This document shows, in pieces, positions 18,242-29,075 of a DNA stretch of 42,660 nt. Under the pieces are notes generated by a model. The model searched no databases and was not told where the DNA came from. It was given only the letters and a program-made list of their open reading frames with translations. The stretch comes from Variovorax sp. (GTDB lineage Bacteria; Pseudomonadota; Gammaproteobacteria; Burkholderiales; Burkholderiaceae_C). Positions within the stretch are counted from its first letter, which is position 1. Each line of letters begins with the position of its first letter. The stretch lies in NCBI GenBank assembly GCA_025352265.1, contig JANXTS010000107.1:1-42660 (forward strand). Direction: 5' to 3'. A program made the translations under genes and the position numbers.

Positions 18242-19203
18242 GCGCGCTTGAACCATGTCGATGGCTTGAACAACCTGTCGCGCCCCACCAAGACCAGGAT
18301 CACGAGGATCAGGCCGATCCAGAACATCCAGTACTGCGGCGTTACGGCCGACAGCCAGTTCTGCAGCAGCTTGAAAACGATGGCGCCCAGAACGCCGCCG
18401 TAGAGCCAGCCGACACCGCCGATCACCAGCATCAGCAGCACGTCGGCCGAACGGTCGAAGGCCAGCACGTCGAGCGAGGCGAAGCCGGTGGTTTGCGCAA
18501 GCAGCGCGCCCGCCGCACCTGCCACGCCCGCAGCGACCGTGTAGATCGTCACCAGCCGCGTTGCGACCGGAATGCCGATCGCCATGGCGCGCAGTCGGTT
18601 GTCGCGGATCGCCTTCAGCGTCGCGCCGAATGGCGAGTGCACCAGCCGGCGCATCAGCAGGAACAGCAGCAGCATCACGACCAGCGAATAGGTGGCGGCT
18701 GTGCGACCGTACAGGTCGAACTCGAAGAGCCCGAGCACCGGCGCCATCACCACGCCCTGCAGACCATCGGCGCCACCGGTCAGCCAGTCGAGCTTGTTGG
18801 CCAGTTCGAGCAAGAGCAGTGCGGTGCCGAGCGTGACCATCAACCGCGTGAGGTCGCTGCCGCGCAGGATGGTGATGCTGGCGACCGTGCCGAGCGCCGC
18901 CGAAAGCACGATCGCGACAACCAGACCGACGGTCGGGTCGGGCATCACCAGCTTGGCGAACAACGCCGCTGCATACGCGCCGAAGCCGAAGAACGCCGCA
19001 TGCCCCAACGACACGATGCCGGCATAGCCGAGGATCAGGTCGAGCGACATAGCGAACAGCGCCACGATGGCGACCTCGTTGACCAGCAGCGCATGCGACG
19101 GCACCAGCCACGGCAGCGCGAACGCGACGATCCACACCGCGAATTCCCATGGTCGCCAGCGTGTGTTCTTCAGCAGCGCAAGGCGTGCGACATCGCCGTC
19201 CAT
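18238..19203 (-). CDS. livM: Branched-chain amino acid type ABC transporter, permease LivM
   Basis: A 321-residue inner-membrane permease with about nine hydrophobic segments. The LivM hallmark LDLILGYAGIVSLGHAAFFG follows the second helix, and the EAA-like loop is LKAIRDNRLRAMAIGI. The C-terminus ends with an amphipathic tail (RDRLFKPSTWFKRA). The frame extends to 19899, but ATG 19203 overlaps the livH stop and directly precedes the conserved region. With LivH it forms the membrane channel. Confidence 0.93.
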   Translation of the reverse strand: MDGDVARLALLKNTRWRPWEFAVWIVAFALPWLVPSHALLVNEVAIVALFAMSLDLILGYAGIVSLGHAAFFGFGAYAAALFAKLVMPDPTVGLVVAIVLSAALGTVASITILRGSDLTRLMVTLGTALLLLELANKLDWLTGGADGLQGVVMAPVLGLFEFDLYGRTAATYSLVVMLLLFLLMRRLVHSPFGATLKAIRDNRLRAMAIGIPVATRLVTIYTVAAGVAGAAGALLAQTTGFASLDVLAFDRSADVLLMLVIGGVGWLYGGVLGAIVFKLLQNWLSAVTPQYWMFWIGLILVILVLVGRDRLFKPSTWFKRA

Positions 19204-20075
19204 CAACGGCCTCCCTTGCGCGTGAAGAGACCCTGCGGCCGCCACATCAAAATCAAAATCATCAGCAGGTAGACGGTGAAGGCACCCATCTTGGGAATGA
19301 AATATTTGCCCGCCACATCGGCGATGCCGAGCAGCAGTGCCGCAGCCAGCGGCCCGGTGATCGAAGACGTGCCGCCGACCGACACCACGATCAAAAAGTA
19401 GATGATGTACTTGAGCGGAAAGGTCGGATCGAGGCCGAGGATTTGAGCGCCCAGCGCACCGCCGAGGCCGGCCAGTCCCGAGCCCACTGCGAAGGTCAGC
19501 AGGAAAACGATGTTGACGTTGATGCCGAGGCCGGCCGCCACGCGCGGGTCGTCCACTGCGGCGCGCAAGCGGCTGCCGAAGCGCGTCTTCGACAGGATGA
19601 GTTGCAGCACGACGGTGAGCACCGCGCACACGCCGACGATGAAGAGCCGGTAGTGGCCCATGCCGAGCATCAGCGCACCGTCGCCGATCTCGGTGCGGCC
19701 TCGCAGCCACTCCGGCAGCTGAATGTTCTGCTGCGACGAACCGACGAAGTAATCGACCGCAGCCACCGCCATGAAGGCAAGCCCAATCGAAAACAGCACT
19801 TGGTCGAGATGCGACTTGCCGTACATCGGCCGATACAGCGTGCGTTCGAGCAGAGCTCCCGCGGCACCGACGACGACGAAAGCCAGAGGCAGGCACCACA
19901 AGAACGGAATGCCCAGCTTCTGCATCGCAAACACGGTGAGGTAGCCGCCCGCCATTGCGAAAGCGCCATGCGCCAGATTGATGAAGTTCATCAGCCCGAG
20001 CGTCACCGCCAAGCCAACAGCGAGCACAAACAGCAGCATCCCGTAGGCGATGCCGTCGAAAAGAATCGTCAGCAC
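19203..20075 (-). CDS. livH: Branched-chain amino acid type ABC transporter, permease LivH
   Basis: A 290-residue permease with about eight hydrophobic segments. The N-terminus (ILFDGIAYGMLLFVLAVGLA) and LGLMNFINLAHGAFAMAGGY are the LivH signature, and the cytoplasmic loop LRAAVDDPRVAAGLGIN contacts the ATPases. It begins four bases after the binding-protein gene stop and overlaps livM, so the operon is tightly coupled. Confidence 0.94.
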   Translation of the reverse strand: MLTILFDGIAYGMLLFVLAVGLAVTLGLMNFINLAHGAFAMAGGYLTVFAMQKLGIPFLWCLPLAFVVVGAAGALLERTLYRPMYGKSHLDQVLFSIGLAFMAVAAVDYFVGSSQQNIQLPEWLRGRTEIGDGALMLGMGHYRLFIVGVCAVLTVVLQLILSKTRFGSRLRAAVDDPRVAAGLGINVNIVFLLTFAVGSGLAGLGGALGAQILGLDPTFPLKYIIYFLIVVSVGGTSSITGPLAAALLLGIADVAGKYFIPKMGAFTVYLLMILILMWRPQGLFTRKGGR

Positions 20076-20079
20076 GGGT

Positions 20080-21255
20080 TCACTTGGCTTTGCCCGGATC
20101 CTTAACGGCCTTGATCACATCGAACTCGACGTTGTAGAGCTGCCCGTCCTTCTTTTCGACCTTGCGCAAATACACGTCCTGCACGATGTCGCGCGTTTGA
20201 GCGTCGATCAGCACTTCGCCGCGCGGGCTCTCGAAGACCTGGCCCTTCATCGCGGCCAACAATGCGTCGCCGCCGCCCTGGCCCTTGGTTGTCTTGAGGG
20301 CTTCGTAGATGACGCGCATGCCGTCGTAGCCACCGACCGCCATGAAATTGGGCCGCATGCTCGGGTTCGCCTTCTTGAAGGCCTCGACGAATTTCTTGTT
20401 GGCCGCCGACGGATGCGCCGCCGAATAGTGGTGCGAGGTCACCACGCCGAGAGCGCCATCGCCCATGTCGTTCAGCTGGTCGTCGTCGGTCACGTCGCCC
20501 GTGGCGATCAGGCGAATGCCGGCCTTGTCCATGCCGCGTTCCAGAAACTGCTTCATGACCGCGGCGCCTGCGCCCGAAGGCACGAAGACGAAGAGCGCAT
20601 CGGGCTTGTCGTCGCGCACCTTTTGCAGGAACGGCGCGAAGTCGGGGTTGCGCAGCGGCACGCGCAGCTTTTCGATGACCTTGCCGCCGTTGAGCAGAAA
20701 GCGCTCGCTGAAAAACTTCTCGGCGTCGTTGCCGGGGCCGTAGTCGGCCACCAGCGTGACTACGGACTTGATGCCATTCTTGGGGGCCCAGTCACCCATC
20801 GGCAACGACACCTGTGGCAATGTGAAACTGGTGCGCACGATGTATGGCGAAGCCTGGGTGATGCTTGACGTCGCCGCCGCCATGACCACCTGCGGCGTCT
20901 TCGACTGCGTGGCGATCGGCGCGACGGCCAACGCCAGCGGCGTCAGGCCGAAGCCTGCCAACACGTTGACCTTCTCGTTGACGACCAGCTCTTGCGCCAG
21001 ACGCTTGGTGACGTCGGGCAGACCGGTGTCGTCCTTGACGATCAGCTCGATCTTCTTGCCGGCGACGGTGTCGCCGTTCTGCGCGATGTAGAGTTTTGCG
21101 GCGGCCTCGATCTGGCGGCCGGTCGAGGCCGACTGACCCGTCATCGGCAAGATCAGGCCGATCTTGAACTTGTTGTCTTGCGCATTTGCAGCGAGCGGAA
21201 GGGCTAGCGCCAACGCGGTCAGGCCGGCGGTCTTGGCAAAGAAGCGACGATGCAT
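20080..21255 (-). CDS. livK: Periplasmic binding protein of the Liv-type ABC transporter
   Basis: A 391-residue type I periplasmic binding protein. The signal peptide (MHRRFFAKTAGLTALALA to ANAQ) has a twin-Arg-like RRFFAK. The mature part starts KFKIGLILPMTGQSAS, the usual opening of Leu/Ile/Val and amide-binding proteins, and two lobes follow (VLAGFGLTPLALAVAPIA, VVTLVADYGPGNDAEKFF). I use ATG 21255, which has GAGGA about eight bases upstream; an ATG nine codons earlier would put extra residues before the signal peptide. It is first in the operon and divergent from the MetE-like gene. The exact ligand cannot be told from sequence alone. Confidence 0.92.
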   Translation of the reverse strand: MHRRFFAKTAGLTALALALPLAANAQDNKFKIGLILPMTGQSASTGRQIEAAAKLYIAQNGDTVAGKKIELIVKDDTGLPDVTKRLAQELVVNEKVNVLAGFGLTPLALAVAPIATQSKTPQVVMAAATSSITQASPYIVRTSFTLPQVSLPMGDWAPKNGIKSVVTLVADYGPGNDAEKFFSERFLLNGGKVIEKLRVPLRNPDFAPFLQKVRDDKPDALFVFVPSGAGAAVMKQFLERGMDKAGIRLIATGDVTDDDQLNDMGDGALGVVTSHHYSAAHPSAANKKFVEAFKKANPSMRPNFMAVGGYDGMRVIYEALKTTKGQGGGDALLAAMKGQVFESPRGEVLIDAQTRDIVQDVYLRKVEKKDGQLYNVEFDVIKAVKDPGKAK

Positions 21256-21344
21256 GAGTATGTCCTCGGACTGGGGTAACAAAAACGTGAACCGCTGATT
21301 GTCGGCACTCGGCGCGCACCAACACTCATGGTAATTACTGCAGC

Positions 21345-21380
21345 GTTCGTTGTGCGAACAAATGTTCGATTAATTTGAAC
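21345..21380. promoter_or_regulatory. Cluster of overlapping GTTC/GAAC palindromes between livK and the MetE-like gene
   Basis: Three interlocking inverted repeats share half-sites: GTTCG-N5-CGAAC (21345-21359), CGAAC-AAAT-GTTCG (21355-21368) and GTTC-N9-GAAC (21364-21380). They lie in the AT-rich part of the divergent intergenic region, about 90 bases from the livK start and 113 bases from the other start. The arrangement suggests cooperative binding of a dimeric regulator to both promoters. No regulator gene is adjacent, and I cannot name the family. Confidence 0.55.
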
Positions 21381-21492
21381 GCAACGCTGGAATCTAGCAT
21401 TCCCGGCTGCATTGCCCACGCTATTCGATCCGGGCTCCGATACGATCGTCCCTCCCCTCGCAGAACCCTCTCGCAAATTCGATGGAGACACC

Positions 21493-22611
21493 ATGACCGA
21501 ACACGCCCGCTTGCCCGCCCACTACGACCACGTCGGCAGCTTTCTGCGCCCCAAATACCTGCTCGACGCACGCGAACAAAAGGCCAGCGGCGCCATCACG
21601 CCCGAGCAGCTTCGCGAAGTCGAAGACAAGGCGATCACCGAGATCGTCAAGTTCCAGGAAGACGTTGGCCTGAAGAGCATCACCGATGGCGAGTTCCGCC
21701 GCACGTACTTCCACATCGATTTTCTGGAGCAACTCGGCGGCGTCAAGACCGATATTCCGATGACCATCCGCCGCCCCGACGGCATCGAGGAGCTCGCCCC
21801 GCCGGTGATGCGCGTGATCGATAAAGTCACCCACAAGAAGAACATTCAGCTCGCCGACTTCGAGTACCTGAAGTCTCAGGTCGCGGCCGGCCGGACGCCG
21901 AAAGTCACCATCCCCTCGCCCACCATGCTGCACTTTCGCGGTGGCCGCGCGGGCATCAGCAAAGAGGCTTATCCGGAGCTCGACCCCGCGTTTTACGACG
22001 ACGTGGCCAAGGCCTATGGCGACGAGCTGCGATCGCTGTCGGCCGCCGGTTGCAATTACGTGCAGATGGACGACACCAATCTCGCCTACCTGTGCGACGA
22101 GCACATGCGCGAAGCTGCCCGGCGCCGCGGCGACGACCCGAACGAACTGCCGCACCGCTACGCCGCCTTCATTAACAAAGTCGTTGCCCAGAAGCCACCC
22201 GGCATGCTGTTGGCCATGCACCTTTGCCGCGGCAATTTCAAGAGCACGCACGCGGCGGCCGGCAACTATGAGCCGGTGGCCGAGGCACTGCTGAAGGAGA
22301 TGGACCTCGACGCCTATTTCATGGAGTACGACGACGCTCGCTCCGGCGATTTCAAGCCCCTGCGCTTTCTGCCCAAGGGCAAGACCGTGGTGCTCGGTCT
22401 CGTGACGACCAAGTTCGGCGAGATGGAAGACAAGGACGAACTCAAGCGCCGAATCGACGAAGCCGCCAAATACGCGCCGATGGACCAGCTCGCACTGTCA
22501 CCGCAGTGCGGTTTTTCGAGCACGGTGCACGGCAACAACATCGCGGTAGAAGCGCAGCGCACCAAGCTGCGCCTGGTGATTGAAACAGCGCAGGAAGTCT
22601 GGGGAAGCTGA
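21493..22611 (+). CDS. MetE C-terminal-like cobalamin-independent methyltransferase
   Basis: A 372-residue protein of the MetE catalytic-domain family (YxjG/YxjH-like), without the N-terminal half of full MetE. The zinc ligands of MetE are conserved: His and Cys in AMHLCRGN (about 243 and 245), Glu in FMEYDD (about 278) and Cys in SPQCGF (about 339). It therefore probably transfers a methyl or alkyl group to a thiol such as homocysteine, but family members differ in donor and acceptor. The ATG at 21493 follows GGAGACACC. It heads a compact + strand run (glutathione transferase, cardiolipin synthase-like, nadE) and is divergent from the Liv operon, so a link to amino acid or sulfur compound uptake is possible. 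Confidence 0.87.
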   Translation: MTEHARLPAHYDHVGSFLRPKYLLDAREQKASGAITPEQLREVEDKAITEIVKFQEDVGLKSITDGEFRRTYFHIDFLEQLGGVKTDIPMTIRRPDGIEELAPPVMRVIDKVTHKKNIQLADFEYLKSQVAAGRTPKVTIPSPTMLHFRGGRAGISKEAYPELDPAFYDDVAKAYGDELRSLSAAGCNYVQMDDTNLAYLCDEHMREAARRRGDDPNELPHRYAAFINKVVAQKPPGMLLAMHLCRGNFKSTHAAAGNYEPVAEALLKEMDLDAYFMEYDDARSGDFKPLRFLPKGKTVVLGLVTTKFGEMEDKDELKRRIDEAAKYAPMDQLALSPQCGFSSTVHGNNIAVEAQRTKLRLVIETAQEVWGS

Positions 22612-22612
22612 C

Positions 22613-23329
22613 GTGCCGACGCTCTTCTCGGGTCCGCTCAGCATGTTCGGCGCGAAGGTGCAAATCGCGGCACTGGAGAAGGGCGTCGCGTTCGAACTGG
22701 TCATGGTGCCGTTCGACCGCGACGATCGTTACCTGCCGCTACACCCCGAGGTCGGCCGCATCAATCCGAAGAAGCAGGTGCCGGTGTTGATCGATGCAGA
22801 GGTCAGCGATGGCCCGCTCGAACTGTTCGACTCGACGCAGCTTTTCGAATACCTCGAAGACCTGAAGCCCGAGCCTGCACTTTGGCAGTCGGGCATCGCA
22901 GCGCGTGCCCGCACACGCCAGCTCGAAATGAAGTCCGACGAGGTGTTCTTCCCGCACGTCATCAAGCTCTTCGGCCTGCAGGACGACATGCAGAGCGCCG
23001 CGGCACAGGCAGCGTGTGCGGGCTGCGCTGCCTTCTACGAGTACCTCGAGGCACAGCTGCTCGACAACGATTTCCTCGCGGGCGGCTACTCGTATGCCGA
23101 TATCGCCTTCTACGTCGCGCAGACCTACGCGGAGCGCAAGGGTGCATTGATGACCACGGCGACGCCGCGCCTCATGGCATGGCGCGAGCGCGTCGGGCAG
23201 CGCCCGGCCGTTGTCGAGGTCATCGCGCCGATGATGCAATTCCTGGCCTCGCAGAACCGGGGCGTGCCGCCGCATTTGCAGCATCTCCTGCAGCACCGTC
23301 CGCACCAGTCCCACAGCAGCCCCGCCTGA
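22613..23329 (+). CDS. Glutathione S-transferase family protein
   Basis: A 238-residue protein with the two-domain GST layout. The N-terminal thioredoxin-like domain opens PTLFSGPLSMFGAKVQIAALEKG with a Ser-rich active-site loop, followed by the cis-Pro motif KKQVPVLID and the glutathione gamma-Glu contact FDSTQLFEYLE. The helical C-terminal domain contains LAGGYSYADIAFY (N-capping region with Asp). The start is GTG at 22613, two bases after the previous stop and six bases after GGGGAAG. The end carries a His/Gln-rich tail (HLQHLLQHRPHQSH). The substrate is unknown. Confidence 0.88.
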   Translation: MPTLFSGPLSMFGAKVQIAALEKGVAFELVMVPFDRDDRYLPLHPEVGRINPKKQVPVLIDAEVSDGPLELFDSTQLFEYLEDLKPEPALWQSGIAARARTRQLEMKSDEVFFPHVIKLFGLQDDMQSAAAQAACAGCAAFYEYLEAQLLDNDFLAGGYSYADIAFYVAQTYAERKGALMTTATPRLMAWRERVGQRPAVVEVIAPMMQFLASQNRGVPPHLQHLLQHRPHQSHSSPA

Positions 23330-24705
23330 TGCTGCACTCGCTGATCGCCTGGCTGCCCTCGCCTGCTCAGCATTTTTTGTTCGGCGCGCTGGCCGTGCTG
23401 GCCTACGTGCTCACCACCCGGCTGCGGCGCGAGCAGCGAGCACCGGCGACAGCCATCGCGTGGGTCATGGGGCTTGCGCTCGTCCCTTACGTGATGCTGC
23501 CGATGTACCTGATGTTCGGTCGCCGCAAGCTGCGGCCGGGCGGCTCGCCGCGTCCGCCGCGCGTGGCGCCGCCAGGTCACTGGGCAGCCGAACTGATCGA
23601 AAGCTTCGGCCTCGCCGCGCCGAGCCGCTGCGAGATCCGCATGCACGCCGATGGCCAGCACGCCCGCGACGCGTTATTCGAAGTGATCGAAGGCGCACGC
23701 GAACGCCTCGACATCTGCACCTTCATCATTGGCGACGACGCCTTCGGCCGCGACGTGATCGAGCGGCTCGCGCGCCGCTCGCGGCAAGGGCTGAAAGTGC
23801 GCGTGCTGCTCGATGGATTCGGCGCACTCAGCCTGCCGCGCCGCTACTTCGACACGCTGCGCGAAGCCGGTGGCGAAGTGGCGGTGTTCCGGCCGATCTT
23901 CAGCCTGCGTCGCGACGGGCCACGCAACCTGCGCAATCACCGCAAGCTCACCATCGCCGATGACGGCTGGCTCTGGTCGGGTGGCCGCAACCTGGCTGGC
24001 GAGTACTTCAATGGCAACGAAGCACACCCGGTCGCTTGGCGCGATCTGTCGTTCGACTTGCGCGGCGAAGTAGCCGCGGCGGCAGCACGCCAGTTCGATC
24101 ACGACTGGGCCTCGGTGCGCGGCCGCAAGCCCCGCTCCATCGGTCCTGATGCCGCGCTGCCCGACGGTGGCACGCTGGCCCAGTTTCTCCCCAGCGGCCC
24201 GGACCAGACCGAAGACACGGCGCAAGCGCTGCTGCTCGACGCCTGCTTTCGCGCCGAGCACCGCATCCTCGCGATCACGCCCTACTTCGTGCCCGGCGAC
24301 GGCCTGCGTGATGCCTTGCGGCTGGCGGCCCGACGCGGCGTTCAAGTCACGCTTGCGATCCCCGCGCAATCCAACCACCGCCTCGCCGATTTCGTTCGCA
24401 CCCGCGCCATGCGCGACTTGGCCCGTGCCGGCGTCACCTTCCGCATGCTGCCCTTCATGGCGCACGCCAAGGCCGTGGTCGTCGACGAAACGCTGGCGAT
24501 GTGCGGATCGATCAACCTCGACCTGCGCAGCCTGTTGCTCAATCACGAGGCCGCCGTGGTGTTCTACGGCGCGCCCGAAATCGAATGGCTGGCCGAGTGG
24601 ATCGAAACCACCGCGTCGGCCGGCGAGCGTTATCGGGCCCGCACGCCCGGCATCGTGCGCGACATAGCCGAAGGCCTGCTGTTGACCATTGCTTTCCAGC
24701 TCTAG
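23329..24705 (+). CDS. Cardiolipin synthase-like phospholipase D family protein
   Basis: A 458-residue membrane-associated enzyme. Two N-terminal hydrophobic segments (about 10-27 and 40-57) anchor it, and two HKD motifs follow: [19 protein letters not shown] (about 204-222) and [20 protein letters not shown] (about 378-397), each with His, Lys and Asp. This fits bacterial Cls enzymes, which make cardiolipin from phosphatidylglycerol or phosphatidylethanolamine. The ATG overlaps the preceding stop by one base (TGATG). The frame is open much further upstream only as a shadow of the GST gene. Another PLD-type transphosphatidylase activity is possible. Confidence 0.9.
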   Translation: MLHSLIAWLPSPAQHFLFGALAVLAYVLTTRLRREQRAPATAIAWVMGLALVPYVMLPMYLMFGRRKLRPGGSPRPPRVAPPGHWAAELIESFGLAAPSRCEIRMHADGQHARDALFEVIEGARERLDICTFIIGDDAFGRDVIERLARRSRQGLKVRVLLDGFGALSLPRRYFDTLREAGGEVAVFRPIFSLRRDGPRNLRNHRKLTIADDGWLWSGGRNLAGEYFNGNEAHPVAWRDLSFDLRGEVAAAAARQFDHDWASVRGRKPRSIGPDAALPDGGTLAQFLPSGPDQTEDTAQALLLDACFRAEHRILAITPYFVPGDGLRDALRLAARRGVQVTLAIPAQSNHRLADFVRTRAMRDLARAGVTFRMLPFMAHAKAVVVDETLAMCGSINLDLRSLLLNHEAAVVFYGAPEIEWLAEWIETTASAGERYRARTPGIVRDIAEGLLLTIAFQL

Positions 24706-24743
24706 CAGGGCTTGCCGAACGCCTCGAACGGTTCGAAGAGACA

Positions 24744-26831
<2,088 letters not shown>

Positions 26832-26868
26832 GCCCAGGAAGCCTGCAGCTCCGGGCGCCAATCTGCTT

Positions 26869-27165
26869 TTAGGCGAGCGGCCGTTCTTTCGCTTGTTGCG
26901 ATAGCTCGCATTCCCGAGCCCGTTTCCGATCGTCAATACGGCCCAGCGCTTCACGACTGTGGCCGTAGGAGATCATTTCTTCAAGCATCGCGACAAGCCC
27001 GTCGACCAGTTCGGCCTGTTTCGGGTTGTCGTCGACATGGACCTCGTGCCCGCTCGCGTCCGCCGGGCCATCGATACACTGCGCCGATGCAACGCACCCA
27101 CCGCCTTCGGCTCCTCGCGCGAGCCGGCATCGCCCTGTCGTCGAGCTTTTTTCGGGGCGTGCCAC
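26869..27165 (-). CDS. Possible small protein, weakly supported
   Basis: An open frame of 98 codons covers most of the 255-base gap after nadE. Its second half looks protein-like: acidic HVDDNPKQAELVDGLVAML, then a charged helix (REALGRIDDRKRAREC). However, the only start codon, GTG 27165, lies inside the divergent OpuF-like gene, and no Shine-Dalgarno sequence is seen. I do not recognise the family. It may be a small cytoplasmic helical protein, a decayed gene end or chance. Confidence 0.3.
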   Translation of the reverse strand: MARPEKSSTTGRCRLARGAEGGGCVASAQCIDGPADASGHEVHVDDNPKQAELVDGLVAMLEEMISYGHSREALGRIDDRKRARECELSQQAKERPLA

Positions 27166-28676
27166 GCGTGGCGATGATCGCGCACAGCGTCCTTGCTATC
27201 GCCGTCGCCATGCTCGTGGCGCTTGCCCCTTCACCAGCAGATGCTCAAGGCGGCGAGACCCTGCGCATCGGCTCCAAGCGCTTCACAGAGTCGTACATTC
27301 TGGCCGAGGTGCTAGCGCAGACCGCAGCGCCTTTTACCGGCACGTTGCCGGTCGTGCGTCAGGGCCTGGGCAACACAGCCATCGTCTACGAAGCACTGCG
27401 CTCGGGCGGCATCGACATGTACGCCGAATACACCGGCACCATCGCGCTCGAAATCCTGAAGAGCGACAAGCCGATGTCGCGCGAGACGATGAGCGCCGCG
27501 CTGGCGCCGCTCGGTCTCGGCATCGGCGCGCCGTTCGGCTTCAACGACGGCTACGCGCTGGCAATGCGCTCCGCCGATGCCGATCGTCTCGGCATTCGCA
27601 ACTTGAGCGACCTTGCAACGCATGCCGAACTCCGGCTCGGCCTCTCCAACGAGTTCATCGGCCGTGCGGACGGCTGGAAAGGGTTGACGACTGCCTACGG
27701 GCTTTCGCAGTCGCCAACCGGGCTCGACCATGGTCTTGCCTACGACGCGATCAAGGCCAAGCAGGTCGACGTGATCGACATCTACACGACCGACGCCAAA
27801 ATCGACAGCCTCGGCCTGCGGGTGCTGCAGGACGACCGCAACTACTTCCCGCGCTACGACGCCGTAGTGCTGTACCGACTCGACGTGCCCACGCGCTCTG
27901 CCAAGGCCTGGGCCGCGATCGAAAAGTTGCAGGGCCGCATCGACGAGCGCGCCATGATCGCGATGAACGCGCGCGCCGAGTTACAAGGCGCAGGCTTCGA
28001 CGTGATTGCGCGCGACTTTCTCTCAGGCGGCAAAGGCGACACGGCCGAGCGCGGCTTCATGGCCAAGCTGTTCGGACCGGACCTGTGGAGGCTCACGCGC
28101 CAACACCTGCTGCTGGTGGGTGTATCGGTCGGGCTGGCGCTGCTGATCGCGGTGCCGCTGGCCGTCGTCGTGTTTCCCTTCGTGCGACTGCGCGCCGTGG
28201 TGCTCGGCCTGTCGGGCTTGCTGCAGACCGTGCCGTCGCTCGCGTTGCTGGCGGTGCTGATCTCCCTCATCGGCTCCATCGGTACGTTGCCGGCGCTGAT
28301 CGCGCTCACGCTCTACTCGCTGTTGCCGATCATGCGCAACACGGTGACGGGTCTGGCCGAGGTGCCCGAAGGCGTGAGACAGGCCGGCACCGCCCTGGGC
28401 ATGACGCATGCGCAAAGCATGCGACTTGTCTTGCTGCCGCTGGCATTGCCGACGCTGATAGCCGGCGTGCGAACCGCGACCACGATTGCGATCGGCACGG
28501 CAACGATCGCTGCATTCATCGGCGCGGGGGGTTACGGGGAGCGCATCGTGACCGGGCTGGCGCTCAACGATCGCGCATTGCTCGTGGCCGGCGCACTGCC
28601 TGCTGCGGCGTTAGCGCTGGTCAGCGAGGCGATCTTCGAGACGATCGAATGGCTGCTGCGGCGGGGGCGTCGCTAA
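27087..28676 (+). CDS. OpuF-type ABC transporter with fused binding protein and permease
   Basis: A 529-residue fusion. After a signal/anchor region, residues about 56-320 form an OpuAC/OsmoF-like binding domain for compatible solutes: RIGSKRFTESYILAEVLAQ, then GGIDMYAEYTGTIALEIL and VIDIYTTDAKIDSLGL. Residues about 335-525 are a permease domain with five to six helices and the EAA loop GVRQAGTALGMTHAQSMRLVLLP. Glycine betaine, choline, carnitine or a similar quaternary amine is the likely substrate. The matching ATPase is not adjacent on either side, which is unusual. The start is uncertain: ATG 27087 gives a basic leader, while ATG 27174 (MIAHSVLAIAVAML) gives a neater signal peptide. Neither has a good Shine-Dalgarno sequence. 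Confidence 0.88.
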   Translation: MQRTHRLRLLARAGIALSSSFFRGVPRVAMIAHSVLAIAVAMLVALAPSPADAQGGETLRIGSKRFTESYILAEVLAQTAAPFTGTLPVVRQGLGNTAIVYEALRSGGIDMYAEYTGTIALEILKSDKPMSRETMSAALAPLGLGIGAPFGFNDGYALAMRSADADRLGIRNLSDLATHAELRLGLSNEFIGRADGWKGLTTAYGLSQSPTGLDHGLAYDAIKAKQVDVIDIYTTDAKIDSLGLRVLQDDRNYFPRYDAVVLYRLDVPTRSAKAWAAIEKLQGRIDERAMIAMNARAELQGAGFDVIARDFLSGGKGDTAERGFMAKLFGPDLWRLTRQHLLLVGVSVGLALLIAVPLAVVVFPFVRLRAVVLGLSGLLQTVPSLALLAVLISLIGSIGTLPALIALTLYSLLPIMRNTVTGLAEVPEGVRQAGTALGMTHAQSMRLVLLPLALPTLIAGVRTATTIAIGTATIAAFIGAGGYGERIVTGLALNDRALLVAGALPAAALALVSEAIFETIEWLLRRGRR

Positions 28677-28697
28677 CGTTTTCTTTCGGCGGCAGGT

Positions 28698-29075
28698 TCA
28701 GGAGGCGATGCGAACCGCCTGCCGCGCCAGCAAGCGCCAATCACCGTCTTGCCGCTGCCAAACCAAAAGGATCTTGAGCTTGACGTGCCCCGATCGACCG
28801 GAGTCGTTGGTGTCGGCCACGAGGCGGTGACGCACGATGGCGACATCGCCGTTCACGCTCACCGTTTGCTCCGAAGTATCGATGGTCGTGAAATCCGAGC
28901 TGCCGTCGAGCAAGCTGCCGGAGATGCTCGCCTTGGTGTCGAGCTTGCCGTCGGAATGCCCATAGCTCAAATCATCGGCGAACAAGTCGGCTAGCGCGGT
29001 GGCGCTCGGGGAAATCATCGCGAGCCGCAGGCGCTCGACGAGCGCGGTGACTAACACTGTTGCATCGGTATTCAT
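28698..29075 (-). CDS. NTF2-like (DUF4440/SnoaL-type) protein
   Basis: A 125-residue protein of the NTF2-like fold. An N-terminal helix ([14 protein letters not shown]) is followed by [24 protein letters not shown], the usual pocket segment, and ends in curved strands ([32 protein letters not shown]). Such proteins are small enzymes or ligand binders. The start overlaps the kdgD stop (ATGA), so it is translated with kdgD in the uronate/aldarate operon, which suggests a role with a sugar-acid intermediate. The exact role is unknown. Confidence 0.85.
   Translation of the reverse strand: MNTDATVLVTALVERLRLAMISPSATALADLFADDLSYGHSDGKLDTKASISGSLLDGSSDFTTIDTSEQTVSVNGDVAIVRHRLVADTNDSGRSGHVKLKILLVWQRQDGDWRLLARQAVRIAS

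Noticed and set aside
18226..19272. Open frame of 348 codons on the + strand opposite livM
   Set aside because: It is a GC-driven shadow of livM, very rich in Gln, His and Arg, with no known motif.
19149..20105. Open frame of 318 codons on the + strand opposite livH
   Set aside because: Low-complexity composition and complete overlap with a well-conserved permease gene.
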